A model generated the notes under the pieces. The model saw nothing but the letters and a program-made list of their open reading frames with translations. It was not told where the DNA came from and searched no databases. From Mesostigma viride (Eukaryota > Streptophyta > Mesostigmatophyceae > Mesostigmatales > Mesostigmataceae), in contig RPFO01000310.1 of NCBI GenBank assembly GCA_009746045.1, positions 4,769,817 to 4,833,816 of the forward strand: a stretch of DNA of 64,000 nt. The letters are read 5' to 3'. A program made the translations under genes and the position numbers. Positions 10,366-21,500 of the stretch are shown in pieces; positions within the stretch are counted from its first letter, which is position 1; every line of letters begins with the position of its first letter.

Positions 10366-10949
10366 TTGCCAAGGAGTACGCACGCAAGCTCTGCGCCCCC
10401 GGCCCAGGCAAAGCTTCCCAGCGAAATCCTGCCCGACTACATTGACGGCGCCGAGGAGCCGCAGTATGCACGAAGCATGCAGCCATCTACCCCCGCTCCA
10501 CCAACCGGGACGGCTTCCCCTGAGATCCTGGTCATCCCGGATGACCCTGAAATCCTGGTCATCCCGGATGAAGACGAGCTAGGATGGAGCACTCAACGGG
10601 GTAGGCGACGAGCTTCCCACAGTGGCAGCGGGGGGGGGCAGCGACGAGCTTCCCACAGTGGCAGCGGGGGGGGCAGCGACGAGCTTCCCACGGGCGCAGC
10701 GGGGGGGGCTGCCAGCGACGAGCTTCCCACGGGCACAGCGGGGGGGGGCAGCATCGAGCTTCCCACGGGCGTAGCGGGGGGGGGCAGCGACGAGCTTCCC
10801 ACGGGCGCAGTGGGGGGGGCAGCGACGAGCTTCCCACGGGCACAGCGGGGGGGGGCAGCGACGAGCTTCCCACGGGCGCAGCGGGGGGGGGCAGCGACGA
10901 GCTTCCCACGGGCGTAGCGGGGGGGGGGCAGCGACGAGCTTCCCACGGG
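10366..10949 (+). CDS. Possible host exon with acidic segment and minisatellite-encoded repeats, cut by the hAT element
   Basis: An open frame contains a duplicated acidic motif (EILVIPDDP, then EILVIPDED) near 10530-10580. It then runs into a G-rich minisatellite that, in this frame, encodes repeats of SDELPTG followed by Ala/Gly. Poly-G length changes shift the frame between units, so the repeat portion may not be translated throughout. No family recognised. The hAT insertion at 10950 ends whatever transcript existed here; the minisatellite resumes at 44294. Confidence 0.3.
10603..10949. repeat. G-rich minisatellite, left part
   Basis: About ten units of roughly 35 bp, each with GAGCTTCCCACGGGC followed by GCAGCG and a run of 6-9 G. 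Inside the last unit the 8 bp CCCACGGG (10942-10949) are the left target duplication of the hAT element. The same array continues at 44294. Confidence 0.85.
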
Positions 10950-11322
10950 CAGTGAATAATCATACGCCGTATTATACGCCGTATCGCGCGTATTATACGC
11001 GATACGCGAGCAGCGCGTACGAAAACGGGGTACTTTCGTACGCGCCGCGTATTTTTCGGGTATTTCTTGCGTATGTATCGCGTATTTGTTTGCGTATTTT
11101 TTGCGTATTTTTGGCTCCGGCATCAGTTTACAGCTCGGGTGAAGCGGAAGTTTCTAGACTAGGCTGCGGCGCGCCGAGTAGTAGAAACAAGTGAGCAGCA
11201 AGGTGCCACTTGGCCAAGATCAATGCATATGGCTGCGTGTATTGGCAGGACAGGAAGGCAGTGACCGTTCAAGAAGACAAAATGTGCCAAGATAATTCTA
11301 TCGTAGCATATCAACAGGCGCC

Positions 11323-11792
11323 ATGGCTACGGAGAGTGAGGAGATGGACCATGATGATGATGGGGCCGACGAGTTAGAGGCTGATTCTGAGGATGTTTGG
11401 ACATATGTTAGCAAAGAGCGTGTCTTCAAGGATCGATGGGCAGCAGACAAATAACTACCAAATGACGTGCTCAGAATGCAAGCCAAGTTGTGCGACGTTG
11501 AAGTCGAGGACCAACCGGGGGTTTTCAAGATCGAGCCCTAGTACCAGTGGTGGCTTACCTGGGGGGGGAATGTTCCTGAGTTGCAGCGCGTGGCTGTCAG
11601 GGTGCTGGCCCAGCCAGTATCCAATTCAGCCGTGGAGCGGGTGAACATACATGCAGCACGGGTGGGTGCATGGCTCAAGTCCCTCAGACGCAACAGGATA
11701 TTACTGATGAGACCCTAAACAAGATGGTCTATGTCTGCCACAACCTGCGTGCCCTGAACAAGATCAAGGCTCATCTTGCGTATGATGACTAA
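11323..11792 (+). pseudogene. hAT transposase remnant with C-terminal dimerisation domain
   Basis: From the ATG at 11323 one frame reads an acidic N-terminal piece. After two in-frame stops (about 11453 and 11540) it reads VRVLAQPVSNSAVERVN, which matches the hAT dimerisation signature (hydrophobic stretch, then S-x-A-x-ER). A 1-nt frameshift near 11700 is followed by NKMVYVCHNLRAL, the usual end of that domain, and a stop at 11790-11792. In-frame stops and the missing catalytic region make it a pseudogene. Its position inside hAT termini supports the assignment. Confidence 0.7.
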
Positions 11793-12235
11793 TTAAGGAC
11801 CCTTGCCCGACATGCGGTGACCGTTATTGCAGCTGTTTCGTGATGTGAAGCACGATGCACTAGTGCCTTATTAGGCCATGCAGGTCAATGCAGCCAGTCA
11901 GTGGCCACCTTACCACATGTGATCAGTTTTCACGGATCGAAGTGCCAGCAATAGGGCATGCAGGTTGCATGAATGCATGCACTTTGTTAGCCTGCATGCC
12001 AGGCTGCCATAAAGCCTTTTGTATCCTTGCTTCATGCAGAACCATTAGTAATGGCCGGCCTACGATGAGTAGGCAATCATTGTGTCTTATTTCTGGCAAA
12101 ATGTCTTATTCAGTACCCCTAGTTGAATATATAAACTTGACGTTTTGTTGTGCTTTTATTGAGTAACTATTCATTAGGGACAGCGCTCGTTGTTCTAGGT
12201 AGTGACGACATTGGCAAGGTCATGTGATAATGTGG
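11793..12235. other. hAT interior, 3' flank of the transposase remnant
   Basis: Non-coding. It lies between the hAT pseudogene and the first LINE-derived sequence. Nothing else seen. Confidence 0.45.
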
Positions 12236-12312
12236 CATATATATTATAAAAATATAATTACTTACAGCAGAGTGAAATCACTCAAACCAAAGCAAACGCC
12301 CAGCTATAAACC
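12236..12312 (-). repeat. Duplicate of LINE F 3' end flanking LINE D
   Basis: About 73 bp here match 14308-14382 (ATTACTTACAGCAGAGTG..., ending CCCAGCTATAAACC) on the other side of LINE D, and also the 3' end of LINE C in inverse orientation. It reads as a long target-site duplication made when D inserted into the 3' end of F. Confidence 0.65.
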
Positions 12313-12334
12313 AGCTATAAATGTGGCATATATA

Positions 12335-14305
12335 TATTACGGGAACCCAGCAAGGTGACCCCCTCGGCCCCTTTTACCTGTCTGCCCCGCTGCACAAGGC
12401 TCTCCAAGGTGTCCACGCTGCGCACCCGGATGTCGTGCTCCTCGCCTACATGGACGATATCCATGCCCTTGGCCCGGCCGACGCTGTGGTTGCCGCCCTG
12501 GCTGCCCTTGAAGTGGCCATGGCGGCCATCAACCTTCGGCTCACCCTCCCCAAGTGTGCAGTCTTTTCGCCCCAGGGGGACTGCTCTGGCTTCCCCGCGG
12601 CTATCCCGGGGGCCTTGGCGCGGGCGCGTGGTTTCTCGTGCCTGGGCGTCCCTGTGGGTGACCCTGACTACGTCGAAGAGGAGCTCCGGGCCACCGTGGA
12701 ACAGCGCACCCATGTCCTTGAGACTTGGGCGCGCCTCAAGGACCCCCAGACCAAAGGGCTCCTCCTGTGGTTTTGCGCCCACCCGCGGGTGGTTCACTGG
12801 CTCCGTGGCGCTCCCCCCACTTGGTGCGGCTTGCCGCGGAAGGCCATGACGAGCGCATTCAGGCCGCCTTGCAGGTGCTCCTCCCCGGCCCTAGCCTGCC
12901 AGCTCACTCCATGCGCTTGGCCACCCTCCCCTGCCGCATGGGCGGGTGTGGGCTCACCCGCGCCGCCCGCCTCGCCCCCGCCGCCTTCCTTGGCTCTGTT
13001 GCTCAGGCCTGGGCGGAGATCCGCCGGTTGGTCCCCAGCGCCGTCAGCGCCATTCCCGACTTGGTCACCCCATCCCCCTTCCCCTTTGTGCAGGCTGTGC
13101 AGGATTCTTACCTCGGGATCCAGCAGGCTTGCGACCTCGTCCGCCCCGCTCAGGCCGTCCACCGTCGCCTGCCCCGGGGCACGCCCGGCGTGTCCACTGT
13201 CGTCAGTCCTAGTGTCTTCCCTGCCTGCGTTCATGAAAAACAACAAAAGACCTACGCGGGTATACTACACTGTGCCGACTGGATGGGTCTGCATGCGAGC
13301 TTGAACGATCAGGGGAAGGCTTGGCTTCACTCCGTTTCCCTTGAGGGGAGCGTGGGGTCCGCATTCCTGCGCGCCCTCCCCATGAGCCCTTTGTTCACAC
13401 TGGTTCCGGCCCTTTACGCCATCGCTCTCCGCCACCAGCTCTTTGCCCCGCAACCTCTCATCACGGCGGGTGCGTCCTGCGGCAGCTGCGGGCTTGCTCT
13501 GGATACTACTGGGACGCACTACATCGCGTGCATGGGTGGCCAGCAGAACCAGAACTGGTTCCTCTATCTCCATACCGCTCTCCTCCGGGTGGTGTGTGCC
13601 ATGGTTCGGTCGGTCTTTCCCCACTCCACCATTAAGTGCGAGGACGCGGATGGGGCCGCCCTCTACTCACCCAACCACCGCCCCGACATTACCGTGCTTG
13701 ACTACGACGGGCAGGGTTGCCACCTGCTCATCGATGTCTCCGTGGCTCGGCCGCTTTCCGGTCGCCACATCCTCCGGGCGGCTGTGGATGCCGGCGCTGC
13801 TGCCGCTGTGGCTGAGCGCGACAAGTTTGCCTCCTACGGCAATGTGGGGCCCCACCGGGTCATCCCCTTTGTCCTTGAGGAGTTCGGGGCCATGGGCCCC
13901 AAGACAGCGGAGTTTTTCCACGAGTGCTGCCAGCGCCGTGAAGACCGCCTCGACCTCGAGGGTCAGACCGCCCCGTGGTCGGCCCGCACGTGGTCCTCGT
14001 ATTGGCGGCAGCGTCTGTCACTCGCCCTCACTCGCACCGTGGCTGATGTGTTATTCCGCCGCACCCGGGCCGACTTTGTCGCGACCCACGCGGTCTAGAT
14101 TCCTTCCAGGCCTGCATGGTGGGCCGGCAGCGCTGTTGCTGCGTGTAGTTTTGTGATGTATAGTTAGTTGTACCTTGTGCCGCTGGCGTGATCCTTGGAT
14201 GTCTGTGTCAGATTACTATTAATTTCTTCAGGGTTATTCTCCCAGTCATCGGTTTTTTCCTTATGTTGCATGCCTATCTCACCTTCGTAATCTATCATTC
14301 TCAAT
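12335..14305 (+). mobile_element. LINE D: 5'-truncated RLE-type non-LTR retrotransposon
   Basis: It starts in the middle of the reverse transcriptase at GTQQGDPLGP and runs through the C-terminal domains to a 3' UTR of about 200 bp. It is flanked by the ~73-bp duplication described above. It is homologous to LINE C throughout but clearly diverged, so it is a separate subfamily. Confidence 0.8.
12336..14098 (+). pseudogene. LINE D reverse transcriptase / endonuclease polyprotein, truncated and frameshifted
   Basis: First frame (12336 to about 12810): the QGDPLGP motif, the catalytic AYMDDI (Y-x-D-D box) near 12450, and LLLWFCAHPRV. After a 1-nt shift near 12815 the second frame continues to the stop at 14098. 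It contains RMGGCGLTRAARLAP, a zinc motif C-x2-C...H-x4-C (CGSCGL...HYIAC, about 13480-13530), then RPDITVLD and LLIDVSVARP (about 13680-13750). RPD followed about 13 residues later by D in a hydrophobic strand is the active-site layout of the restriction-like endonuclease of R2-type elements. The start is missing and a frameshift is present, so it is not functional. Confidence 0.75.
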
Positions 14306-14307
14306 GA

Positions 14308-14529
14308 ATATATATATTAAAAATATAATTACTTACAGCAGAGTGAAATCACTCAAACCAAAGCAAACGCCCAGCTATAAACCTATATACAGAGCCATGT
14401 CAAAGCTCTATACTACGATAAGACCAATGGAAACGCCTAACGGGAGGAACCTAATAGCCCTGCTGCACCGCAAAATCAGCCCGCGTACGGCGGAGCATGA
14501 TGTCAGCCATGGCCCGAGTCAGCGCCACC
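14308..14529 (-). mobile_element. LINE F, 3' end (minus strand), left of copia B
   Basis: Reverse complement of the 3' end of LINE C (43860-44107) at very high identity. It is split from its other half (33804-34325) by copia B, which duplicated CCACC at the insertion point. LINE C keeps the uninterrupted sequence around 43890. Confidence 0.8.
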
Positions 14530-15146
14530 AGTTGTAAGAGTGAGGATGCCACGAATTCCGCCATGGTTCTTGCAGGAAGTTGCCTTTATTAATAACAAGG
14601 AAACACAGACGTAAGTCACGTCACTTCCAAGACTGCACGCAGCACAGACGACTGGGTCGCAGTGCCAAGAGAACGTGCACGCAAGAACTAGCGTCCCGGT
14701 GCGACCAAGTCACACATATAGGTTGTTAGGGACGCGTCCAAGAATTCAGCTGTACTGTCACAGCTGAACTGTCAATCAATTGATTACACAGACTCTGGCA
14801 CGCCTTTGGCGCGCAGATCTATCAATTGTCCATACGGCTAGTCCTGTGGACCTATCCGTACACTACTCAGCATCAATTGTCTCATAGGTCCTGGCGCGCT
14901 ACAGCGCGGGTACCTATCAATTGACCATCAAGTCCTGTACAAGTCCTGTCAACGTCCTGCGGACTATCAAAGTGACACTTGTACATCCTGTGTCCGTACG
15001 CGCCCACAGTGGCGCGCCGGGTACTGTCGGCACAGCCTAGGAAACGTCATAACTTTTACGTTCCTTAACCAAATGAGGCGTTCAAGGTGCCGCTGGAAAG
15101 AGCGTAACAATCTCTATCCATCTAACGTAAATCCTTTACGTTAACT
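14530..15146 (-). repeat. Copia B 3' LTR
   Basis: 617 bp. On the minus strand it runs from AGTTAACGTAAA to TTACAACT. It is homologous to the LTRs of A and to the left part of G. Its ends are AGTT and AACT rather than TG and CA. An AATAAA in the AATAAAGGCAAC context near the end could be the polyadenylation signal. Confidence 0.85.
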
Positions 15147-15742
15147 CCAATCCCTTCTTTTCTTTAGGGATCACATCCCCTGCCAGGGACCCTTGAAGTA
15201 GCTTGAAATGTCCTTCACTCCAGCTTGAAGCTTGAACAGATGTCTTTAATGGCCATTGCCATTCCCCCAGCCTTTTCTTTTAAGGAACTGGAAAAGAAAC
15301 AGATCTGCCACAGGGAAAACCATTCCATGAGAAATGGATAAAAACCTATGGAAGTGGCATTACAGAGTACCACCAGATATTAGAAGCACACAAAATTAAA
15401 TACATACAGGTTAATTCTATGAGGTCTTCTCCAGGAATTAATCCCATCACCTCGGTAGAGCCTCCAGTACAATGACCTTCTGGCGGTGAGTTACATTAAT
15501 CCCAGATACTAATCCCATAAAACCCAGTACATATTCAATATAAGTACAATAAATCCATGACAATTAAAATACCACTTGACAAAGTAAGGCGTATAACAAT
15601 AGTTTGCCTGTCATTCTCTCAACAGGGGTCTATTGGCGCCCGTCTTACGGCGCCCGTCTACTTGCCAGATGGTAAACTGCCACAGCAAACAAATGACAAA
15701 ATGAAACACATAGGCAACAATTAAATCCTGCCCTGGGGAACT

Positions 15743-16371
15743 AGTTAACGTAAAGGATTTACGTTAGATGGATAGAGATTGTTACGCTCTTTCCAACGGC
15801 ACCTTGAACGCCTCATTTGGTTACGGGACGTAAAAGTTATGACGTTTCCTAGGCTGTGCCGACAGTACCCGGCGCGCCACTGTGGGCGCGTACGGACACA
15901 GGATGTACAAGTGTCACTTTGATAGTCCGCAGGACGTTGACAGGACTTGTACAGGACTTGATGGTCAATTGATAGGTAGGCGTGCTGTAGCGCGCCAGGA
16001 CCTATGAGACAATTGATGCTGACTAGTGTACGGATAGGTCCACAGGACTAGCCGTATGGACAATTGATAGATCTGCGCGCCAAAGGCGTGCCAGAGTCTG
16101 TGTAATCAATTGATTGACAGTTCAGCTGTGACAGTGCAGCTGAATACTTGGACGCGTCCCTAGTAAGCTATATGAGTGACTTGGTCACACCGGGACGCTA
16201 GTTCTTGCGTGCACGTTCTCTTGGCACTGCGACCCTGTCGTCTGTGCTGCGTGCAGTCTTGGAAGTGACGTGACTTACGTCTGTGTTTCCTGATTATTAA
16301 TAAAGGCAACTTCCTGCAAGAACCATGGCGGAATTCGTGGCATCCTCACGCTCACAACTCGTATTACAACT
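15743..16371 (+). repeat. Copia A 5' LTR
   Basis: 629 bp, AGTTAACG at the start and TTACAACT at the end. The sequence just after it (CGTATTACACGC) would be the primer-binding site. It is not the common complement of initiator tRNA-Met, so I cannot name the primer. Confidence 0.88.
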
Positions 16372-16395
16372 CGTATTACACGCTCTGTCAAAAAG

Positions 16396-17105
16396 ATGCC
16401 AAATTCGGAAGAATTCGGATTCCGGACGATGAGGAAATAGCCGCTCCGCCGGCTGGTCCTTCGTCAAGACCGACTGCGCCGTCGTGGCAGCAATTGCTCG
16501 ACGAAGTCACAACATCGCTCGACGAACTTCATCGTCAGCAGCGCGCAGCTCATCCATTGCTCGGGGATAACCCCGAGGACCCCGATTTGCCAGCACTGGT
16601 GCCGGCTATACGCGCACTGTTGGACCAGATCCGCAATATTTTATCGACATTTACGGTCCAGGTGCGGGGAGGTTTGCGGTCGGTGACCGAAGTCACGACT
16701 GCCATTGAGGAGTTGGACAACGTCCTCTCTTCACTCACCGGTTACCAGAGAAACTTACAAAACTGGGCATCGCTACGCACGGGGGGCGCGCCGGCGGTGT
16801 CGACAAATTTGTTTCAAGATCTCGCGTTGCTATCGCTGCTCACACGCGGCGTACGCAGTCGCGAGCGCCAGGTTTTAATTAACCTGGTGGCATTTCTCGC
16901 ATCTGTGCGAGAGTGGATTCCCGCGGGGTGGGAATTGTTGACGATCTTTACACATCCTCTGCGCCTCGTCGCGCGTCGGCGCATCGCAACTTACGCGGCG
17001 GGGAGCACACCGGTTTTAATTCACACCGGTGCAGGTCCAGAGCTGGATATGGAGGATCGTGAGTTCGTATACACGTACTGCGACTTCAGAGGCCTTGACT
17101 ACTAG
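16396..17105 (+). pseudogene. ORF1-family protein of copia A, 1-nt frameshift
   Basis: Same position and sequence family as the intact 261-aa ORF in element G. The ATG (MPNSEEF) is followed within 14 codons by a stop, because one C present in element B is missing in GAATTCGGATTCC. The rest is open in the shifted frame and carries TGYQRNL, TNLFQDLALL, RSRERQ and the C-terminal YCDFRGLDY. Located between the LTR and gag. Function unknown. Confidence 0.75.
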
Positions 17106-17274
17106 GTCGGCCTAATTTTCTTTTGCAGTACGCGTCGACATTCTTTTGTCGATTTTTCAACGGCAATTCGCGGGGGCGGAGGCGACACCGGCGCAGGCGG
17201 CAGTGGCGACAATTTTGTACATACTTTTCTGCTGCTTTGCTAAGGTGTTCTTTTTGAATAGCTTCTAGTGCAGA

Positions 17275-18387
17275 ATGGCAGACGGGCGCCGTAGCAAAGG
17301 TGCCCCAGCCAGTGGGAATAATGGTGGTGCTGGTAGTGGGACCGCTCACGTAGATGACGTGGGGGTTACCGGAGAGATTACCAACATTCATCACAATAAT
17401 AATAATGCACAAGCTGTTCATGGTTTTGACCTTACCACTCAGGGATTATTAATTGTAAATCAGCTGCAACCTGTGACATCTGACTCTAAGCCTAAGCAGG
17501 CTGAAGAGTTTGTAGAAGGGCTGGAAGGGTTTCCTAGTTTGTACGGGGGTACCAACTACTATCAGATCTGGATAGGCAGCAGCACGTTCGGCAAGTGCAC
17601 TGATCAGATCAAGGACCTAACCAGGGAATGTAAGAAGGCCAACAAGGCCTGGGCAGTGTATGTAGCTGAGCTGAAGGAGTTGCTTGAAGACCAGCGAAAG
17701 AAGGTCGGCATCCATTGGCAAGACAAGTATCAAGGGTGGGAGGTCAAGGGGGATCTCATCCAGAATTTCCTTAGCTATTGCAAAATGGTTGAGGAAGGCA
17801 GGGCCCACGGTTTCAACGTGGCAGATAACATAGCCCTGACCAACTGGTTGAAGGTCTCTGGGCTGGATAAGGCCACACGTGGCTCTTAAAGGTCATGTGT
17901 GCCCCACACTCACCCTGAAGGCCTACAAGGTCATCATCAAACAAGCACTCGAGGCAGAGGAGCTGTTTGAGGGGGGAGTGCCAGCAGTGAAGGCTACCCA
18001 GGCAGGTGGGCGTACCCAGGGGGGCTCCAAGACGTCTGAGGCTGACAGAAGCCAAGGAGGACGGGGGGCAACCATAACAAGCGCAAGGGCGATCATTCAC
18101 CTGACTCTGACAGGAGGTCACACTCCAAGTCGGTGTTCAGGCGGGTGGGTGGTAAGCCCAAGCAGGGCAACGCGCCTGACAACGGGGGAGGAGGCCAGGG
18201 CAAGTCAAAGATACAATGCTACCTGTGCAAGGGGTGGGGGCACATCAAGAAGGAGTGTCCCAGCTTCAAGAAGTCCCAGGGCCAGGGCAGCAACAAGAAT
18301 AACAACAACAACAACAAGAAGAACAACAACAAGTCCCAGGGCCAGCCTTCAAAGGGCAGTCAGCAAGAAGACAACAAGGAGCAGTGA
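17275..18387 (+). pseudogene. Copia A gag, frameshifted
   Basis: Starts at ATG 17275 (MADGRRSKG) with a helical capsid-like region to 17889. There a T present in element B is missing (CTCTTAAAG versus CTCTTTAAAG), which shifts the frame. A further shift near 18065 leads to a frame with the nucleocapsid zinc knuckle CYLCKGWGHIKKEC (C-x2-C-x4-H-x4-C, about 18215-18260) and an Asn/Lys/Gln-rich tail, stop at 18385-18387. Gag would coat the RNA in the retrotransposon particle. Element B has the same layout. Confidence 0.8.
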
Positions 18388-18527
18388 CTGTCTGAGGCAA
18401 CCCCTACACACCTTAATTCACCCAGGGGGAGGCCAGGTGCTCCAATGCAGATTTTATATCTGGGCAACAAGAGGGTGATCTCCAGGTTCAGGGTGGCCCC
18501 AGGTCACCTGGAGAGGTACAGGTTCCT

Positions 18528-21500
18528 ATGAAGACGTCCTTGACAGCTGATGCAGCTGTAAGTATGTCTGACCCTATGCATCCTCGTGCTGGGCACGAGG
18601 GTGGACCTCTCATTTTGAGAGAAACCAATGTACAACCACAGAGGGGTGTGAAGGCCTCTGGTGGTATGCATGTGGTCCCTGCTGGCGGTCCAGGTGTTGG
18701 GCATGAGCAGGGTGACTCAGGCTCTGAGTCAGAACAGGATGGAAGTCAGCATGGTGATGCTGGACAACCTGACAGCACAGTCCTGACTGTGCCAGGGACT
18801 GCTTCCTCTGTGTACCAGGAGTTGGGTGCCCGAATCCACAACATGTTTGGGCATGCCACTTCTCTGTCAAACAACTTTGCCTTCCGTATGGGCAGGGCAC
18901 CCCTTCTTAAGGCGTGTCAGCAAGCTGCCTCACGGTGTAAGTGCCAGTTGTCCTCCAACAAGCCCAGGAAATCACATGCCAAAGCTCTACCTCAGAGCAT
19001 TGGTGATCTGCAGTGTGATATCCAACACATCAGGGGCATGCAACTGTTGGTGTGCGTGGACAGGTACACGAAATACAAGGTGCTAGAGCATTTACCTTCT
19101 ATGAAGAACAGGTACTTGCTGGCTGCCCTGCAGAATGTAAGAGCCAAGTTTCCTACCACAAGGATCCAGGTGGACATGCAGTTTCAGCATCTCAAGGGTG
19201 ATCCTACCCTTCCTGAGTTGCTGGTTACACCTAGGGAGGCTCATGGGCAGCAGGGTGCTATCGAGAGGGCAATCCAGGAGGTCAAGAAATTGATCATCTC
19301 TGAAGACTGGGTACCCTTGTCTGCACCTGCACTTGTCAGGAGTGCATGGCTGAGGAACGTGGAGCAGCAGCTGAACAGCAGGGTTAACTTCTACTATGAT
19401 GGAGTTGCTGTCAGCCCAATGGGTCTATATCATGGCCTGTGCCCACCACATGTGCTGGAGGGCTGGAAACATGCTGCACATGTCACCTTTGCCAAGCTGA
19501 GGGAGAAGGACCGGGGTTGGAAGATGCTGGAGCCACAAGTGGGTCAGAAGGTCCTAGCTTGGAAGGAACCTAGCCTTTATGGCAAACGTGGTAGCTGGAG
19601 TCCTGGGGTGGTTACCCAGGTTGATGAAGCTAGCCACGCATGCTTGGTCAGCATGGAGGACGAACCAAAGCATGTACACCGGCTGAGTTGGTCATATGTC
19701 AAGCCTAACCTGATGAATGAGGGCAGTCAGGCACAAGGCTCACAGGATCTGCAGGATTTTCAGGTCCCAGGTGACATCACTGACGCAACGACCACATCTG
19801 TTGCAGGGGAATCTGTCAGCCCTGGCCAGGTTGCAGAGGTACTTGTTGAACAGGCTGCAAGGTCAACAGCTGGGGAGTCAACTGTCAAGCCCAAGGCACT
19901 AACCAAGCCCAGGGGGACAAGTTTGGCTGGATTGATTGGGGCTCTACAAAGAGCCAAGAAGCAGCCCAAGGTAGCCAAGCTCAGGTGGCATGGCAATCTG
20001 GGGCTGGACACTGCCTTAGAGGTAGACACTAATTCTCAGGTCTCCATCATTGGGACCAGGGCTGCAGCAGGGTACAGCATGTCTGAACCCAGCTATCAGT
20101 TTGTGTCTGACTTCAGTGGCGGGGTACACGTGAAGGTACTGGGTGAGGTATTCATTCCTATCCTTGGACAGGACACTGCTTTTTGTGTCTTGGAGGGCTA
20201 TCAAGGACCTGCTCTTCTGGGGCAGAATTTCCTATGCCAGGATGGGGTAGTGATCACGTCCTCTCTCCTGACTAAGGAAGGGGCTGGTCAGGTCCCACTG
20301 ATTAATTTCAGGACCACTCACCTATCACGTGCAGTAACCAGGTCGGTTAAGCGTGTGCAAGTGTGCCAGGGGCAGGAGCCCTTGGTTGATGACCTCATAC
20401 TGCCAGCTGCTAGTCATCCAAGCAGTTTGGGCATTGGTCCTCACTCACTTGCTGGACACAGCCCTATCAACTACCAAGGCCTGGTGAAGCTCATGTCCTC
20501 TCCCATTATGTGTCCCCAGGTCACACTGGGTCTGATTAAATCTGGGGAGGACTGGATCTCCAAGAAATGCGTGGAACCTGTCAATGACCTGCCTCCTGCA
20601 CGACGTCTACTCAAGCTCAAGTTTGTCATCAAGATGAAGGAGGTGGACGGGGTCAAGGTACCACATGTCAGGCCAGTGCTGAATGAGTTCAAGGGTACTG
20701 GTGAGTGCACTGCTGAGGAGTTGTATACCCCTGGCATGCTGCATGACACTTGGAGGCTGCTGCTGTGTGTATTTCTAGGCCTTCTCAACAAGGGCTTGGA
20801 CTATGGCTCAGTGGTGGTAGACTTCAAGAGGGCATTTCTGGAGGGGGATGCAGATGTGGCACAGGAAAAGTGGGAAGGCAAGACGCCTTTCTATGTTAGG
20901 GTGCCTGCTGTATGGAAAAGGGACATCCACACTGAGTTCCTTAAAATCCTCAAGGGCCTGGAGGGCCTGAGGTCAAGTCCAATAATCTGGAGGGAGACTC
21001 TCAACCGTTTCCTGAAGGAACATTGCAACTTGAAGGTCTCTCCTGTAGACCCCTGTCTGTTTCTGGGGCAATGGGAAGGCCTGCCAGTGTATGCTTCGCT
21101 GCACGGGGATGACCTACATCTGATAGCTCCCACGTCGTGGCTTAAGGGGACGGGACACCCCCGAATTTTTTGGCGCCAAAAAATTCGCGCCGGAGCCGAA
21201 GGTCACAAATTTCACGTGCACGGTGCGCGCACCCCTTGCGGAAGTGGCCATGGCGACTGCGTTCAGGCGAAACTACCACACTAGGGCAGGCGAAATGCAA
21301 AAATTTTACTCGAATCTAAAAGGAGATGAGTTTATGATGTTAGTTTGTGGCGGAAATCAGCTGGTTTACAATATCGCTGATGTTTTTTTATGCCATCGGC
21401 ATGGGGGGTAATCTGATTTTTTTGGTCGCGCGGAATGAAATAGAATTCATGATAGCGGCTGTAAAATAGCGGTTTTGGGGGCTGTTCTGACCTTGAAGCA

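Noticed and set aside
15147-15742. Separate element between two LTR-like sequences
   Set aside because: It is the 3' non-coding region of copia B, reverse-complementary to 24665-25254 of A, and appears isolated only because A inserted next to it.
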